From the NCBI RefSeq assembly GCF_025698545.1, contig NC_068567.1, forward strand, positions 58,657,371 through 58,721,370: 64,000 nt of DNA, read 5' to 3'. The position numbers and the translations under genes were made by a program. Below the pieces are notes generated by a model. The model was not told where the DNA came from, searched no databases, and worked only from the letters and a program-made list of their open reading frames with translations. Positions 46,640-56,455 of this stretch are shown piece after piece. This stretch comes from Gossypium raimondii. Lineage: Eukaryota > Streptophyta > Magnoliopsida > Malvales > Malvaceae. Positions within the stretch are counted from its first letter, which is position 1. Every line of letters begins with the position of its first letter.

Positions 46640-47690
46640 CAAATTTAAAATTTCGAACAAAATTAGGTGTCTATATAGATATTTTGTTAAATACCAAAAT
46701 TTCCAATGAATTATCAAAATTTCTAAACTTATACCAGAATACCAAAATTTCTAAAGTAATAGTTGATATACCAAAGATATTACGTTATATGCCACAATTT
46801 TAAGGGAATACCAATATTTCTAAGCAATCTCATTAGAAATTTTGGTATACCAAATCATGTTACACAAACTTTTACCAAAATTTCTAAGAGTTCAACATTT
46901 TAGATCACAATTTCAAAGTAAATATCAATATTTCTAAGGAACCTCATTAGAAATTTTGGTATACCAAAATCATGTTGCACAAGCCTATACCAAGATTTTT
47001 AATGAAATGCTAAAATTTCTAAGCGCATATCTTTAGATATTTTGGTATACCCAAATCGCGTTATAGAAGCTTTTACCAAAATTTCTAAAAGAATAGTAAT
47101 ATTTCTAAGGAACCTTGCTAGAAATTTTGGTATATCAAAATCATGTTACACAAGCCTATACCAAAATTTTCTAGTGAAATACCAAAACTTCTAAGCACAT
47201 ATCTTTAGATATTTTAGTATATGCTTCAATTTCTAAGGGTACCAATATTTCTATGGAACTTTGTCAAAATTTTGGTATGCCAAAATCATTTTACACAAGA
47301 TTTTACCAAAATTTCTTAGAGCTTAACCTTAGATATTTTGGTATGTAGCAATTCTTAAGGGAATATCAATATTTCTAAACAACCTCGTTAGAAATTTTGG
47401 AATACTAAAATTATGTTACACAAGCCTATATTAATATCTTTAATGAAATATTGAAGTTTTTAAGAGCTTATCCTTAGATGTTTTGACATATACCACTTTT
47501 TGTAAGGAATACCAATATTTCTATAGAACTCTGTTAAAATTTTAGTATACCGAAATCTAGATTTACAAACTTATATCAAGAATTCTAACAAAATACCAAT
47601 ATTTCTAATAGCATATCCTTAAATAATTTGATATATTCCAAAATTTATAATGGAAGACCAAAATTTCTATAACTTTCAATGAACTACAGT
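46640..47690. repeat. Diverged tandem array of short palindromic units (about 1 kb)
   Basis: A module of ACCAATATTTCTAAG, GAACCTCATTAGAAATTTTGG, TATACCAAAATCATG, TTACACAAGCCTATACCAA and TTCTAAGCACATATCTTAGA-type text recurs about six times, at roughly 115-170 bp spacing (anchors near 46807, 46923, 47094, 47242, 47368, 47510). Each unit holds both TATACCAAAATTTCT and its complement AGAAATTTTGGTATA, so every unit can fold on itself. There is no open frame and no CRISPR-like constant repeat. Confidence 0.7.
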
Positions 47691-47812
47691 TCTTGGTAAA
47701 TCTATATACCTATATATATATATATATATATGAAAGGAAAAACATCCTCCTTTTCTTGATAGATGGCACACCTAAAATCAATGGCGGACGTTATAGATGG
47801 CACACCTACAAT

Positions 47813-48255
47813 CAATGGCGGAGTCAAGTAGAGGCTTAGGGGACCATGACCTCCCAAAGTTTAATTTTTTTTAATTTAGTCCTTTGTAAATATACTATGG
47901 CCCTTCCTAAAATATAAGTAGATCCTCCTAAAGTTTAAGATTTTTGCAATTTCCCCCTTTATATATATTATGGTTCTCCTAAAAATATAAATACTCCCCT
48001 CCAATATTTTTATAGTATTAAAAATAAAATTAAAAAAATTATTCTTGATAAAAACAAAGAAAAATATTCTTGAAGATGCTAAATTACTCATGATGACTTT
48101 TGAATGATATTTTTGTTAAAAAATAATAAATCAATTGTTATATTGAAATACTCCTTCTTTTGAATTGATTGTTTATATGTTTAAATCGATTGTTACGTAA
48201 CACGTCTAATTTTAGCATGATCCCCTCCAAAATTAACATCTTGGCTCCGCCACTG
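47813..48255. mobile_element. hAT-type non-autonomous element with perfect 8-bp duplication (443 bp)
   Basis: The ends CAATGGCGGAGTCAAG and CTTGGCTCCGCCACTG are inverted repeats, and CCTACAAT is duplicated exactly (47805-47812, 48256-48263). An 8-bp duplication and a CAnTGGCGGAG terminus are hAT features. The interior is AT-rich with no transposase. Just to the left, at about 47762-47798, the left junction (AGATGGCACACCTAAAATCA plus ATGGCGGA) is present a second time as a tandem duplicate of about 36-37 bp. Confidence 0.85.
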
Positions 48256-48315
48256 CCTACAATACTCCTTTTATTTTGCATTCAATAAAAAAAGTTAAAT
48301 TTCAATTTCGGTTCA

Positions 48316-48708
48316 TCTAATATGCCTAAACTTGAGATTTAATATATATACTTTAATTTCTAACATAATTTGGTTTCTATATATTATTATAATATTATTA
48401 ATCAGTTCAAATAGTTAATATTATTCACTTTTCAATTAAAATATTATATGGTTATATATAATTTGAATACCTTAATAGTCTTGGAGGCTAACATACGACT
48501 TTTTGTTTCATTTAAGTTCGTGTCATTTTTTAACATTATAAGATAATGGTCAAATTTTATTTTGGCCTCTAGACTATGTTAAAACTTGAGATTAATCTAT
48601 ATACTTTAATATTTTACATAATTTGGGCTATCTACTTTTATAATGTCATTAGTGGTCTAAATAATTAATATTATTAACTATTTTAATTAAAATGTTGGGT
48701 AAATTTTT
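48316..48708 (+). repeat. Pair of direct repeats (about 48320-48450 and 48570-48708)
   Basis: Both halves share AAACTTGAGATT, then ATATACTTTAAT, ACATAATTTGG, CTATATA/CTACTTTTATAAT, TCATTAGT-like text, AAATAATTAATATTATTAACT and TTTTAATTAAAAT in the same order, about 250 bp apart. This is an AT-rich repeat of unknown class. Confidence 0.5.
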
Positions 48709-49146
48709 CTTAAGAACATTATTTCAAGAAGAAAAAATTATTTTATCGAATTTAAATGAGTGTTTTTAAGAGAAACTCCTAATCAATATTTTTAACATTA
48801 TTTTTATTGTTACATGACTATTAAGGAATCTTTTTATTTTAAAATGTCCACGAGAGAATTTAATATAATAATTTTATCGATGGTAACAATTGAGCTAAAA
48901 TTTTTAATTTGAAAAGTAGATAATTATGTTCTTAAAAATAAAAGTAAGACTAAATTTCAAATGAACAAAGTGTATCGTCTTAGAGTATATTTTAATCTTC
49001 AAATTTTTACTTTATAATTTCACACAAATAAATAATCAACTTAACGTGAAGCATGAGATGAGAACCTTATTAGTATTTTTCAAAAGTTGCTTAATGCGCT
49101 TTAAAAGTTATCAAGTATTTTACATTAAGGCAAAAAAAAAGAGAGA

Positions 49147-49663
49147 GAGTAAACTACACTCAATTTCACTAAACTACTAGTAAATTTACATTTAGGTTAC
49201 TCAACTTCAGAAAGTTATAAAATGATCATTGAACTATTTGAAAGTTTTCATTTAACTTGGCGGACTGTTAAAATCATTGATGTATGGCCTTTCCTATTTG
49301 CATCGCAAACACCAATTGAAAGCTTTCCTTCCCTTTCTCTTCTACATTTCAATTTTTTTTCATGAAATAACTTTGAACGTGACAAATCTGTAAACAAAAA
49401 TCTAAACAGCTTTCTTCTTTAATCTCTAACACTAATCGTCAGATCAACTTGAATATAATGCATGTTCTTCTACTCATCAATTGGTACAGATCCATCGTAC
49501 TGATCGTTGAACCATTGCTTGGAGCTCGCTAGCTTGGCCTTTTAAAAAAAAAAAAACCCTTTATAACCCAATGACTTAAATGAGAGTGACCATTCTGTAA
49601 TATTTTGAAGTTGAGTGATTTGAATATAAACCTACTAATAGTTATCTTTGGTTTAGTTTACCC
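49147..49663. mobile_element. MULE-like MITE of the GGGTAAA group (about 517 bp)
   Basis: The left end GAGTAAACTACACTCAATTTC and arm CAGAAAGTTATAAAATGATCA, TGAACTATTTGAAAG pair with the right end GGTTTAGTTTACCC and arm TGACCATTCTGTAATATTTTG. Its interior resembles that of 26050-26604 (CAATTGAAAGC, AGATCAACTTGAAT, GTACTGATCG, GGAGCTCGCTAG). The flanks lie in GA and TA simple repeats, so the duplication cannot be judged. Confidence 0.65.
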
Positions 49664-49687
49664 AAAAATATATATTATATATAGTTA

Positions 49688-50024
49688 ATATATGTCATAA
49701 GTCCCTATACTATTCATAAAATTGAAATTTAATCCATCTTAATTTCTAGAAATTTAATCCTATACTTTAAAGATTTTTCAAAATTCAAATTCAATTGTTA
49801 ACATTGTTAAAATTATTTTATTAAATTCATGTTCGTTATAACATTATATTTCTATCAAGTGAGTTTTTTTTAAATGTCACGCTAATAAATTTTAAAAAAA
49901 TAATGTTAACAAGTGTACCAATATTTTGAAATCTCAAGAGTAGAAGAATTAAATTCTTGAAAATAAAAAGCATAAGAACTAAATTTGAAATTTATGAAGA
50001 GTACAATGATTTATGACATATATA
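49688..50024. repeat. Foldback element (about 337 bp)
   Basis: ATATGTCATAAGTCCCTATAC, then TTCATAAAATTGAAATTTAATCC, is mirrored by GAACTAAATTTGAAATTTATG and AAGAGTACAATGATTTATGACATAT. It sits about 0.6 kb downstream of HMGR copy B. Target duplication unclear. Confidence 0.6.
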
Positions 50025-50642
50025 AACCTATATATAATAAAAGAAAGGAAAAAACAAAAATACCAAATAAATACCAACAAGTGTTAAGGACAACATATCG
50101 CATAGGAGACACAAGTTTAAATTTTGAACACAATATAGTTAGGAGAAGCAGCCATAAACCCAAACACAAACAGTAAAAGGGACATTTAAAATACCAAAAA
50201 AATTACAAAATAAATAAAAAAAAACTACAAAGGGAAGTTTATGCTGCAAGAGATGAAACGCTGTGGACCAACTAATTTTTACTCGTCAACTAATTGGGTA
50301 TAGATCCTTTGTTCCATATTCATCATCTACCATTGTAAGATATGGCTTCCAAGGCCTCCCTGACGGTATCAGAGTAATTCTGTGCCTCTCTAATGAAATT
50401 AATTGATGACGGTTGGCCGGCTCGAAACACAACCTCATTTCTCATTTTCCGGATAATAAACAGACACCCAAAAGTTAAGACTGTATCCTGATCACTGAAG
50501 ACAACCAGTGAGAGATATTATACCGTGACAATAAATGGGATGTACATCTAAGCTAGACACAAGGAGATATGTCTCCTTAGTACTTTCTACCATTGGAGAT
50601 TGCAACTTTACCCCCAAATATCAGACTATCGTTACGTTTTCT
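50025..50642. other. HMGR copy B 3' flank
   Basis: No separate gene. From about 50520 to 50642 the text (GATATGTCTCCTTAGTACTTT, TTGCAACTTTACCCCCAAA) matches the 3' flanks of copies A and C and probably includes the 3' untranslated region. The sequence at 50290-50480 is less AT-rich and shows no recognisable frame. Confidence 0.45.
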
Positions 50643-52683
50643 CTATGAAGAAGCCTTGGACACATCCTTAGTTGACCTATTGTACTTCATATGGCTCTTA
50701 ACTAATTGTCCTGCTGCAATTGCAGACATAAGCGACAGCTCCCCTGCAAGAACAGCAGACGCTACAATGGTTGCCAGCGTCCTAGAGTTTGCTCCTGGTG
50801 TCTCTTTGCTTGCACCCTTCACTCCAAGTAAGTTCAAACAGGCTGATTGAGATGCAAGCTGAGTTCCACCACCAACAGTCCCAACCTAAAAGATACAGCA
50901 ACACAGATTATTAGAGACTAACATAAATACCCAGATTTTGTTTTGGCAACGAAAGTCCTTGTGTTGGATAATCAGACAGCAACACTATCAATTACCTCGA
51001 TGGAAGGCATTGTGACAGAGACGTGGAGGTCCTTTCCATCATTAACAGCTTCCATCATCGTGATGCAATGCGAGCTCTCGACATTTTGAGCCGGATCTTG
51101 GCCGGTAGCTATGTAGATTGCAGCAACGATGTTACTGGCGTGAGCGTTGAATCCACCCAGAGCTCCAGCCATAGCTGATCCAGTAAGGTTCTTAAGCATG
51201 TTAAGCTCAACGAGAGATTCCACACTTGTCTTCAAGACCTTCCTAACCACATCACCCTTAATGGTGGCTTCACAGACAACAGATTTGCCTCGTCCTTCAA
51301 TCCAATTTACCGCAGCCGGTTTTTTGTCGGAACAATAGTTTCCTATATGCGCAAATTCATAAATATCAGTGATCCTATGTCGGAACAGTGAAAGACATAA
51401 TTACAAGCCTATACAAAAAACTGAAACTCACCAGAGATGCCGATGACATCCATGTCAGGGAAATCAGTTTGAAGGAAATCCAAAACGTTTTGCACTCCCT
51501 TGGAAACCATGTTCATCCCCATAGCATCACCTGTACTGCAAGTGAATCTAATATACAGATTCTTTCCAGCAATTGCACATTTGATACCTTGGAGCCTGCC
51601 AAATCTACTTGATCTGCAACCACCAAAAAGCCAAAATTTTCAATATTAGCTTGAATTTTAAATCCATCAATATGGAGTTCTAGAAATATCAACACAAACC
51701 TGTTGAAAACAACAGACAAGGTCTCGAAATTATCAGGGTCCTCCAAATACAACTTCAAATCAGCTGCCCTTTTCGCAGTACCGAACCTTACACATGGAGC
51801 TCTAGTCATACCATCTTTCAATAGAACACTTGTAGCTCCACCAGACAAATGAATAGCCTTACAGCCCCTATTAGTGCTAGCCACCAAGCACCCTTCCGTG
51901 GTTGCCATAGGAACCGAGTACTCTCTTCCATTAACCAACAAAGGCCCGGAAATTCCAACGGAATTTGCACGTAATAACCGGCATCTCACAACACTGCCCC
52001 AAAATCGACTCGTAATCAAACCCATCCAAGGGCAATCCTGATAACGACTTCCCTGTTAATCTTTGCAACGCTTCCCGCCTGATTGCGGCCGCCCTCTTGC
52101 AATCACCCAATTTCGATTCCAAGGAATACGAAGGGGTTGTACCAGCCACTACAGATTTAATTATTTCTTCATCTTCCTCCGTTAGTACCGTCACAGGCTT
52201 TTCATCGAACACCTTCTGAACGGTCACGATTGGTGCCGCAGGAGGCAGAGGTGGAAGCGAACAATCGAGAGCTTGCCCGCAAGGGACCTTACGGGCATCT
52301 TCCTTTGCAAGCAGAACTTCATCATCCTCTTCCTCGTCCTCGGCAATCCAAACGTCAGGCGATGGTTGGAAAACCAAAGATTGAACGAAGTCAATCCCAA
52401 AGAAACCCAAAAGGTAAATAAAGGACGCTAAAAATGAGAGAATGGCGATGATCTCGGAAAAGGTGACGACATGGAGAGGTGTGGAGGTACGGATCTTCTC
52501 ACGCCAACGGGAAAGAAGAAAATAAACCACCGAGAAGAAGAGGGTGAAGAACAGGGCATTCGTTAGGTGCAAGGGAAGCGGCAATGCGTCGGAGGCTTTA
52601 CCGTGATCTTCCTCTAAAGGAATCTTCTTCGTTGGCTTGAGAGATTGAACAGGTTTAGTCGAATACAGCCGGGGAGCCTCCAT
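50643..52683 (-). pseudogene. HMG-CoA reductase, copy B, frameshifted in exon 1
   Basis: Same four-exon structure as copies A and C: exons 51700-52683, 51432-51613, 50996-51342 and 50643-50885, with introns of 86, 89 and 110 bp. Exon 1 is 984 bp instead of 986 because one base is missing at about 51960 and another in the altered run at about 51972-51975. The frame leaves HMGR after V236 and stops after 250 codons, removing the whole active site. Exons 2-4 are otherwise open and spliceable. Extra changes at usually constant places support relaxed constraint: G548 to Ser in the [12 protein letters not shown] helix, and the S577 equivalent to Thr (NRSTKD). The TATA box and leader are intact, so a transcript is likely. 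A sequencing or assembly error is the alternative; two independent indels 12-15 bp apart make a single error less likely. Confidence 0.85.
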
Positions 52684-52823
52684 ATTGGGTGTCGACGGCG
52701 CGGAAGCCCGGCAGTGGAGAAGGAGAATAGAAGAGGAGTGGAAGTGAGAGAGGATTTCAGTTAGTTTTACGATTATGGTGAAGGTGGAGTTGGAGATGCT
52801 GGAGTTTAGGGAGGGAAGGGGAG

Positions 52824-52831
52824 TATTTATA
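52824..52831 (-). promoter_or_regulatory. TATA box of HMGR copy B
   Basis: TATAAATA on the minus strand in the same CCTATAAATACTCCCC context as copies A and C, 141 bp upstream of the ATG. Confidence 0.7.
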
Positions 52832-53721
52832 GGACAGAGAGTAAAGAGTGGTGGAGCGTGAGGAAAAAGGCGCGTGAAGTGAAGTGTTGGGCCCGTGTGA
52901 GTGGGGAGTCAAAGAAAGAATTTGAAGGGCAGTGTTTGCGTGCAGTGCATGTGCATGGGGGCGCATTGCATTTTCCTTTCGTTTGGTCTTATCTCCGTTA
53001 ACTGCTATTTTGTATCTCTTTTAATTATTCCTTATTTTGGGCATTCATTAATTAATATGAGACCATATTTAAACTTTTGATGAATGGTAGTGATAAATAT
53101 ATATAATCTCGAATATAAATCGTAAAATTAACATTAAATAAATAAATATATATAATATATGTGATAAAATTTATCATTAGTAATATAGATAAAGATCACA
53201 GTGGAATTTACTTCTTCGATATTTACATATTATTAGTTTTATAATTGTTTATACAATGTTTAAAATTATATATAGCTCCTCTTAAAGGATAATGCGACTC
53301 ACTGAGTTAGGACTCAATCGATAACAATCTTACAAATTTTATTTTATATAAAAGAAGAGCTTCCATTTTTATTAAAAATTACAGATACAATTGTGTTTAT
53401 TTTGAACAAATGAATTATTCATATGAATATACATTTTAGGGTAAATATTTATAAAATTAATTTTTAAACTGGTATGGTGATTAACTATTTATATTTAGGG
53501 TTTTGCACAGTTTTGTATACGATGGTGTATTAAATCCTGTGAAAATATTTCAATGGAGAAGGAGAATTCAGTCTATGACATGAAATTCAAAATAGGATGC
53601 CTGCTTTATTATTATAAATATTGATTCATGCCGTCACCATTATTATTTTAAATCCTCTAAATGATTTATATATTTATATAATTTTGGATAATTTAATTTA
53701 TCTTTTAATGGAAATGTTAAA

Positions 53722-54408
53722 AAATAAACTATTAAAATAGTCACTTTTGTTTACCTTATATTACATTTTAGTTGTTGTAACATTTTAGTCATTGAGCGGT
53801 TAAGTGTCATTAATAATATAATGGTAAGCTAATATGGCATGTTAAATCATCATTTCAAACAAAAATTCAGGTTAAATTATACAATTGGTCCAATATTTCT
53901 CTGTTTTGAACAATTTTTTCTTTATTTTCCATTCTCTTTTATTTCTCTCTTTGTTTTCCTCCTTTTCATTTTTTTAACTTAATTTTTCTATGTTTTCTAT
54001 TTGTTAAAACTAGTCCCTATACTTTTATTTTTTGAACATTTTAAAATTTTTAATTTTCCTTTTCTTCTTCTCCTTTAGTTTTAACAAATGAAAAATATAG
54101 AAAATTACATTAAAAGAGATAGAAAAGGAGAAAAACAGAGGAAGAAGTAGAAGAGAAAGAAAATAAAGAAATTAAAATGCTCAAAACGAAAATAATATGG
54201 GGACCAAATATATAATTTAACCTAAAATTTTTGTTTGAAATGATGATTTAATGTGCCACATCAGCTTACCGTTACATCGTTAACGGCTCAGTGACTAAAA
54301 TGTTACAACACGTTAACATAAATGACTAAAATGTAACATTTCAAACATAACTGACTAAAATATAATAAACTAAAGCAAACAAAAAAGTGACTATTTTGAT
54401 TGTTTCCC
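53722..54408. mobile_element. Large palindromic MULE-like element upstream of HMGR copy B (about 687 bp)
   Basis: The outer arms match the 1631-2019 element: AATAGTCACTTTTGTTTACC at the left and AAAAAAGTGACTATTTTGATT at the right. Pairing then continues inwards: ATGGTAAGCTAATATGGCATG with the CCACATCAGCTTACCGT side; TCATCATTTCAAACAAAAATT with AATTTTTGTTTGAAATGATGA; TAAATTATACAATTGGTCC with GGACCAAATATATAATTTA; and pyrimidine-rich with purine-rich stretches up to a centre near 54,050. It could form a hairpin stem of roughly 300 bp. No exact 9-bp duplication is seen. Confidence 0.75.
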
Positions 54409-54552
54409 TTTAATAAATGGTTCATTACAGTAATATATTAAATTTATTCTTATTTTGTATTATTTTTCACATGTGTAATATTCTGATTATTTTTTAATGT
54501 TTAATGTACTAACGTTTAAATTTATTCCATCATAGCCCAAGAAAAATAATAA

Positions 54553-54895
54553 GAAATAGACGATAAGATTGAAGTAATATTTTTTCCAAAATAACAAGCT
54601 TGCATTCATGCATGAGAATTATTCATCACCATGTGCTAAAGACTTGGACTGTTTGTCAAAGTTTTCTTCAGAAAAATCATATAATTTATAATGGAAGTAT
54701 AAGCAGAGTCAGACCAACCAAAGAAGAATCATGATATCATCTTTTTTTATTGCCCAGTATTTATTTAGCAAATATTGACCGTAATATTGTCATGGTCAGA
54801 CCATATTATTTTTGCACAAGTGACGCACGAATATTCAGTGTAGACTTGCTCAAAACAGTAGGAAATGATGAACAAGGTCATTTCGTAGAAATTGC
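54553..54895. other. Upstream non-coding block shared by HMGR copies A and B (B version)
   Basis: Counterpart of 46228-46545: GAAATAGACGATAAGATTGA, CCATGTGCTAAAGACTTGG, TGTTTGTCAAAGTT, ATCATGATATCATC, TTGCCCAGTATTTATTTAGC and GACCATATTATTTTTG. It lies about 1.7 kb above the copy B TATA box, closer than in A because different insertions separate them. Confidence 0.75.
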
Positions 54896-55348
54896 AGTCA
54901 ATGCTCATATTTTGGCTTAATCCAGCTGGAGTTTAGGTAAAAATTGATTCAAAATTGGATAACTATATATATAATATTGATATCATAAATAAGTTATTTT
55001 AATCCAAGTCAGTTCAATCCATGAATACCTTTAATATGTATACATGATATGATATGTGAAAAATGAGCTCAACTCATGAATATTTCTCATATGTATGCAT
55101 GCTTGATGCATGATATGTGGAAAATAACTTAACTTGTTGTATAGGTTTTGTACGGAGTATGGACGGCATTTATAAGTTCATTTTTGGAACTTGTATTTTA
55201 GAGTGCAGTTGAGAACGTAAATAAGTTTGTTGAAGTTTTCAGGGGGAGAATTTAGAGGTGAGTAATCTAGATCTTTTGGTACAAAGTGAGGTTGCTCTAG
55301 CAGGATGTGATAAGACTTGAATCATTTGGTGTATTGGGTTAAAAGATA

Positions 55349-56455
55349 GTGGATTTACTTACTAAGTTAGGCTTCACAAATAAAGTAAAACTAAACTACG
55401 TAAACAACCTTTTGTGTTCTTGTTTTGTTGTTTTTGTCACAATGCTACCTTCAATTGGCATATCGCAATTGAAGAAGCAAAAGTTTGTCTGGAAGAAGAA
55501 AGATCCTAAGTGCTTGATGTACAGTGTTTCGGTAATGGTTGCTTTCATCACATGATAGGTAATCATGCATACTTTTCTAATTTTGGAGATCATCATAAGG
55601 GTCTAGTCACATTTGGTGATGGTAAGAAATGTCATATCCATGGAAACGGAACACTTAATGTCCTTGGAATGCTAAAGTTGAAGAATGTGTTGAAAGGTCA
55701 TATTGTTAATGACTTGAAAGCTAATTTGGTGAGCATTATCTAAATGTGTGACTAAGGCATGATTATCAATTTCACCAAAGACAAGTATCTGGTTTCATCA
55801 AAGTCTTATGAGAAGACTAATGTTTCTAACTTAGAGTTGTGGCATGAGAAACTTAGCCACAATCATTACAAAGGGCTCCGAAGATTGGTTTGATATGTTG
55901 CTGGAATAGGCAACCCAAAACTAGGTGGTGTCATTCCTAAAGTCCGTTATGGATGCTTGAAAGTTAGAGAGGATCACATGGAGAATCATCAAAGGTTGTC
56001 ACATATCCAAATTATTGCATCTCTCAAGTTACTACACATAGATCTCATTGGACCTATGTGAATCGAGAGCATTGGAGTAAACCGTTATGTCCTAGTCTAT
56101 GTAGAGGACTTTTCAAGGTACACATGGGTGAGATTTTTTAGAGAATTCTAACACATCTAAAGAATTCAGGAAACTATGCAGAAGATTTTGTCAATTTTTA
56201 TGACGAGGAAATGATCAAACTAAGGCACCGCAATATAATGGAGTTATGGGACACAAGAACCGTACCATATAGGAGATGGCATGAGTGTTGCTTAACAACA
56301 AAAGAGTTACTCATAAGTTTTAAGTTGAGGCAGTGAACATTGCAACCTATATCTTTAACAAAGTTCTTACTAGGCGAAAAACTCACATGACACTTTGTAA
56401 GATGTGAAATGGGAGGAAGCCAAATGTCAAGTATTTCCATGTGTTTAGAAGTACC
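55349..56455 (+). pseudogene. Ty1-copia gag-pol fragment, heavily decayed
   Basis: The frame at 55510-55743 resembles the copia protease region (HHMIGNHAYF, then HKGLVTFGDGKKCHIHG and LKANLVSI), but its active-site Asp-Ser-Gly region is unrecognisable. It is followed by the GAG-pre-integrase zinc region near 55830-55900 (LELWHEKLSHNH) and the start of the integrase core near 56025-56145 (LLHIDLIGP, NRYVLVYVEDFSRYTWVRFF). Numerous stops and frameshifts follow to about 56455. No LTRs, RT or RNase H are seen. Protein features look closer to the Sire/Tork side of copia than to the 35286 element, by inference. It lies between HMGR copies B and C. Confidence 0.7.

Noticed and set aside
46640..47690. 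Possible CRISPR array
   Set aside because: Repeat units are diverged, irregularly spaced and palindromic, without constant repeats and unique spacers, and the context is a plant chromosome.
50643..52683. Copy B as a processed retrocopy of HMGR
   Set aside because: All three introns are present at the same positions with consensus splice sites and the promoter is shared, so it arose by DNA duplication.
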